Shown: piece after piece, positions 60,836 to 64,000 of the stretch
How positions within the stretch are numbered: the stretch's first letter is position 1
Layout of the letters: every line of letters starts with the position of its first letter
Source of the DNA: Macrococcoides bohemicum
GTDB lineage: Bacteria > Bacillota > Bacilli > Staphylococcales > Staphylococcaceae
Reading direction: 5' to 3' (one strand)
Assembly (NCBI RefSeq): GCF_042658685.1
Contig: NZ_JBHSQY010000001.1
DNA: 64,000 bases
The notes under the pieces: model-generated
The model's database searches: none
What the model was told of the DNA's origin: nothing
The model's input: only the letters and a program-made list of their open reading frames with translations
Made by a program: the position numbers and the translations under genes

Positions 60836-61939
60836 ATGAACCAGCAAAGATTAGTGGATACTTTTATTGAACTTGTAAAGATTGATAGCGAGAGTGGTAA
60901 TGAACGTGAGATTGCAAATCATTTAAAAACATTATATTCAGAGCTTGGCTTTGAAGTCACTGAAGACGATACACAAAGTAAGACAGGTTTTGGTGCGGGC
61001 AATCTAATTATGAAATTAAAAGGCACAACAGATCAGGAGACAATATTACTTTCTTGTCATATGGATACTGTTACGCCCGGTAATGGCATTAATCCGATTA
61101 TTACTGATAATGTTATTCATACAGATGGCTCTACGATTCTTGGTGCTGATGATAAAGCGGGGATTGCTGCAATGATTGAAGCGATTCGAACGATTAATGA
61201 AGAACAAATCCCACATGGTGATATTGAAGTAGTTATTTCAGTTGGAGAAGAATCTCATTTAATTGGTGCTAGTGTATTAGATGGATCTAAATTAAATGCG
61301 AAACTAGGGTATGCACTGGATGCGGGTAGTGAAGTTGGTACAATTGTAAACCAGGCGCCATCAAATGCGACCCTTAATATTGAAATTACAGGTGTTACAG
61401 CACATGCTGGTGTAGCACCGGAAAACGGTGTAAGTGCGATAAACATCGCTTCTCGTGCAATAAGCAATATGAAGCTAGGTAGAATAGATGCAGAGACGAC
61501 TGCTAATATCGGTACGATTGAAGGAGGTTCAAGAACGAATATCGTTGCTGAAAAATGTTATATTGTTGCAGAAGCGCGCAGTCTAGTTGATAGTAAAATG
61601 GAGGCACAAGTTGCACATATGAAAGAAGCAATTCTTACTGCAGCAGCAGAACTCGGTGGGAAAGCTGATGTAGAGGTTAAAGTAAATTATCCATCATTTA
61701 ATATTGATAAATCAAGCAAAGTAATCGAGATTGCAAGTCAAGCAGCTGAACGTGTAGGTAGAACACCAGAAGTTGTACCAAACGGTGGAGGTAGTGATGC
61801 TAACTTTATTAACAAGTTTGTTCCGACTGTAGTATTAGCTGTCGGCTATCAGGATATTCATACGGTAAATGAAAAGATGCCGATTGATGAATTAAATAAA
61901 TTAACTGAACAGGTAATTGAAATCATTAAGCTTGTTTAG
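60836..61939 (+). CDS. M20/M42-type peptidase, PepT-like (YqjE)
   Basis: 367 residues. SCHMDTVTPG, LGADDKAGIAAMIEAI and SVGEESHLIGA contain the zinc ligands and catalytic Asp/Glu of the M20 family, with a dimerisation domain in the middle (ITGVTAHAGVAPENGVSAI) and the last metal-binding part around NGGGSDANF and HTVNEKM. The family is annotated PepT-like or tripeptidase; substrate not shown. AAGGAG precedes the ATG. Confidence 0.88.
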   Translation: MNQQRLVDTFIELVKIDSESGNEREIANHLKTLYSELGFEVTEDDTQSKTGFGAGNLIMKLKGTTDQETILLSCHMDTVTPGNGINPIITDNVIHTDGSTILGADDKAGIAAMIEAIRTINEEQIPHGDIEVVISVGEESHLIGASVLDGSKLNAKLGYALDAGSEVGTIVNQAPSNATLNIEITGVTAHAGVAPENGVSAINIASRAISNMKLGRIDAETTANIGTIEGGSRTNIVAEKCYIVAEARSLVDSKMEAQVAHMKEAILTAAAELGGKADVEVKVNYPSFNIDKSSKVIEIASQAAERVGRTPEVVPNGGGSDANFINKFVPTVVLAVGYQDIHTVNEKMPIDELNKLTEQVIEIIKLV

Positions 61940-61999
61940 TTCAAACATTATAGACATGTGCTATAATTATCATGAAAATTCATTTGAAAGAGGTATATT

Positions 62000-63403
62000 A
62001 TGAGTAAACAACAAATAGGCGTTATTGGTTTGGCTGTAATGGGTAAAAATTTAGCATGGAATATAGAATCACGCGGGAATACTGTTTCGGTATTTAACCG
62101 TTCAAAGGAAAAAACTGAAGAGATGATGAAAGAATCAGTTGGTAAAAATATTTTCCCAACTTACTCTCTAGAAGAATTCGTAAATAGCCTTGAAAAGCCA
62201 CGTAAAATCATGATGATGGTTAAAGCTGGGGAAGCAACAGATGCAACAATCGAAAGCTTAATTCCATTATTAGATCAAGGCGATATTTTAATCGATGGTG
62301 GTAACACTAACTACAACGACACGATTCGTCGTAATGCATATCTTTCAGAAAAAGGATTCAATTTCATCGGTACGGGTGTTTCAGGTGGTGAAGAAGGTGC
62401 ATTACATGGTCCTTCAATTATGCCAGGTGGTCAAAAAGAGGCATATGAACTTGTTAGACCTATTCTAGAATCTATTGCTGCTAAAGCTGAAGACGGCAAA
62501 CCATGTGTTGCCTATATTGGTCCGGATGGTGCCGGTCATTATGTTAAAATGGTACACAACGGTATTGAATATGCAGATATGCAATTAATCGCTGAGAGTT
62601 ATGATTTAATGAAAAATGTATTAGCTATGTCAAATGATGAAATCGCGGATACATTTAAATCATGGAATGAAGGCGAACTAGATAGCTACTTAATCGAAAT
62701 CACAGCTGATATCTTTAAGAAATTAGATGAAGATGGTACGCCACTCGTTGAAAAAGTCATGGATAAAGCCGGACAAAAAGGTACAGGTAAATGGACTTCA
62801 ATTAACGCATTAGACTTAGGTCAGCCATTAACGATAATCACTGAAAGTGTCTTTGCACGTTTCATCTCTAGTCAAAAAGATGAAAGAATTGTTGCAAGTG
62901 AAAATATCAATTCAAATAAAACAAATTTTGAAGGCGATAAAGCTGAATTCTTAGAAGCAATTCGTGAAGCATTGTATATGAGTAAAATTTGTTGCTATGC
63001 ACAAGGGTTCGCTCAAATGAGAGCAGCAAGTGAAGCTTATAACTGGAACTTACAGTTAGGTGATTTAGCAATGATCTGGCGCGAAGGTTGTATTATTCGT
63101 GCACAATTCTTACAAAAGATTAAAGAAGCATATGATAATAACACAGATTTACAAAACTTATTATTAGACCCATACTTCAAAGATGTTGTAGAAAAGTATC
63201 AAACTAGTTTACGTAAAGTTGCTGCGACTGCAATCACTACAGGTACACCAGCACCAAGTTTTGCAGCAGCAATTAATTATTTTGATTCTTACACATCAAA
63301 AGATTTACCTGCAAATTTAATACAGGCACAACGTGATTATTTCGGTGCGCACACTTATGAACGTAAAGATAAAGAAGGCGTATTCCATACAGACTGGAAA
63401 TAA
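62000..63403 (+). CDS. gnd: 6-phosphogluconate dehydrogenase, decarboxylating
   Basis: 467 residues. An N-terminal Rossmann motif GLAVMGKNLAWNIESRG with FNRSKEKTEEM (basic residues after the second strand, favouring NADP) is followed by the catalytic ISGGEEGA-like VSGGEEGALHGPSIMPGG and HNGIEYADMQLIAE, then the long helical domain ending HTYERKDKEG. It makes ribulose 5-phosphate in the pentose phosphate pathway. It lies in the yqjE-yqjI order of Bacillus. Confidence 0.96.
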   Translation: MSKQQIGVIGLAVMGKNLAWNIESRGNTVSVFNRSKEKTEEMMKESVGKNIFPTYSLEEFVNSLEKPRKIMMMVKAGEATDATIESLIPLLDQGDILIDGGNTNYNDTIRRNAYLSEKGFNFIGTGVSGGEEGALHGPSIMPGGQKEAYELVRPILESIAAKAEDGKPCVAYIGPDGAGHYVKMVHNGIEYADMQLIAESYDLMKNVLAMSNDEIADTFKSWNEGELDSYLIEITADIFKKLDEDGTPLVEKVMDKAGQKGTGKWTSINALDLGQPLTIITESVFARFISSQKDERIVASENINSNKTNFEGDKAEFLEAIREALYMSKICCYAQGFAQMRAASEAYNWNLQLGDLAMIWREGCIIRAQFLQKIKEAYDNNTDLQNLLLDPYFKDVVEKYQTSLRKVAATAITTGTPAPSFAAAINYFDSYTSKDLPANLIQAQRDYFGAHTYERKDKEGVFHTDWK

Positions 63404-63415
63404 TTATGTTGTATA

Positions 63416-63456
63416 TCAAAAAGCTCGCAAGAATTTTCTCTTGCGAGCTTTTTATA
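63416..63456. terminator. Bidirectional terminator after gnd
   Basis: AAAAAGCTCGCAAGA and TCTTGCGAGCTTTTT pair around ATTT. The minus-strand regulator gene ends at its edge (63452). Confidence 0.92.
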
Positions 63457-64000
63457 ATGTTGGTATCCAAAGTTCAACTTTATTGAAGCTATTATCAAAA
63501 TCCATATCATCAGGAAAAATATAAATATACTGACTATTGCGTTCGTAGTGAATATTAAAGTCTACTTGTTTTTCAACAGATTGCCAAATTTCATTGAATA
63601 CATAATCAAGCTTTCCACGAGATTCAAATTTAGCGTAATCACCGTTATAGATTTGTTTGCTTTCATAATCAAAAGTACGTTCTGACTTCACTCCTACAAA
63701 TATTTCTATATCATTTGCATTAGGTTGAACAACCACATAAATTTTTTTGTCTGAGCTAAATGATAATAATGATTTAATTTCTTCTTTTTCTTTTAATTCA
63801 TAGACGATATCCGGGATAAGAAAATGATTACCTAATTCATTAAATGAAACGATTTCTTGTATTCCTACAATTCTGAAACTATCCATCGTCTGCATTTTAT
63901 AAGGCATCGGAGGCTTCGTCGTCACAGATAGCTGAATGTAGAGTCGTTCTACCATTCTTAATTGTTCAGGGTTACTTCTAACCTGAATCGGTGAAATTTG
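63452..64000 (-). CDS. AraC-family regulator with GyrI-like effector domain (5' end outside)
   Basis: The frame is open to the right edge, so it is truncated here; 182 residues are visible. The first visible part ISPIQVRSNPEQL is the end of an AraC-type HTH (the ...ISPxQVRKN consensus), followed by a GyrI/effector-binding-like domain (FRIVGIQEIVSFNE, KKIYVVVQPNANDIEIFVGV, and DFNIHYERNSQYIYIF). An internal ATG at 63955 is not the true start. The inducer is unknown. Confidence 0.75.
   Translation of the reverse strand, partial: QISPIQVRSNPEQLRMVERLYIQLSVTTKPPMPYKMQTMDSFRIVGIQEIVSFNELGNHFLIPDIVYELKEKEEIKSLLSFSSDKKIYVVVQPNANDIEIFVGVKSERTFDYESKQIYNGDYAKFESRGKLDYVFNEIWQSVEKQVDFNIHYERNSQYIYIFPDDMDFDNSFNKVELWIPTL

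Noticed and set aside
1..64000. tRNA or rRNA genes, prophage or integrase
   Set aside because: I searched by eye for CCA-ending cloverleaf sequences with GTTCGA-type T-loops, rRNA-like GC-rich blocks, integrases and phage structural genes and saw none.

Overview
The window is AT-rich Firmicute DNA whose gene order follows the Bacillus subtilis yqf-yqg-yqh-yqi-yqj part of the chromosome, with protein sequences of staphylococcal type (PstS/PhoU, RpmG, SodA, ComG, Zur). It carries dxs, ispG and ispH, so isoprenoids are made by the MEP route, which most Staphylococcus lack. Together this points to a member of the Staphylococcaceae close to Macrococcus (or Mammaliicoccus); this is an inference from gene content, not a species identification.

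Bases 1-10.5 kb hold trmK (5' end outside), a Nif3-like protein, convergent ispH, the helicase cshB, endonuclease IV, a zinc-uptake operon ending in zur, a nucleotidase-ispG pair, a DUF1189 membrane protein and sodA. Bases 10.6-22.4 kb hold a class B penicillin-binding protein, the Pho-box-controlled pstSCAB-phoU operon, rpmG, and a run of small conserved genes with the rhomboid gluP and glucokinase. Bases 22.6-34.6 kb hold the comG pseudopilus operon, aroK, a glycine riboswitch with gcvT-gcvPA-gcvPB, a rhodanese lacking any cysteine, lipM, a lipoprotein, a dead IS4-like element and a prolidase. Bases 34.6-48.6 kb hold efp, accBC, nusB, xseAB, ispA, dxs, tlyA, argR, recN, a Spo0A-like response regulator, a glycerophosphodiesterase and leucine dehydrogenase.

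At 48.6-58.8 kb the Bacillus-like order breaks. This accessory stretch has decayed gene fragments, a predicted type I toxin-antitoxin locus (29-residue holin-like toxin with an antisense RNA), a second-type methionyl-tRNA synthetase under a Met T-box, a FusB-family EF-G-binding (fusidic acid protection) protein preceded by 41-nt-spaced hairpin repeats, an RtcB RNA ligase, a DJ-1/PfpI protein, an MFS transporter, and a GNAT-CHAP pair. Conserved order resumes at 59.1 kb with a bacilliredoxin, a YqjA-like exporter, a PepT-like peptidase and gnd. An AraC/GyrI-type regulator runs off the right edge.

The most notable points are the Spo0A orthologue kept at its ancestral position although the spoIIIA operon and spoIVB are absent from theirs, the toxin-antitoxin locus (too short for ordinary ORF calling), and two translation-target protection genes (MetRS and FusB-like) side by side in the variable region.
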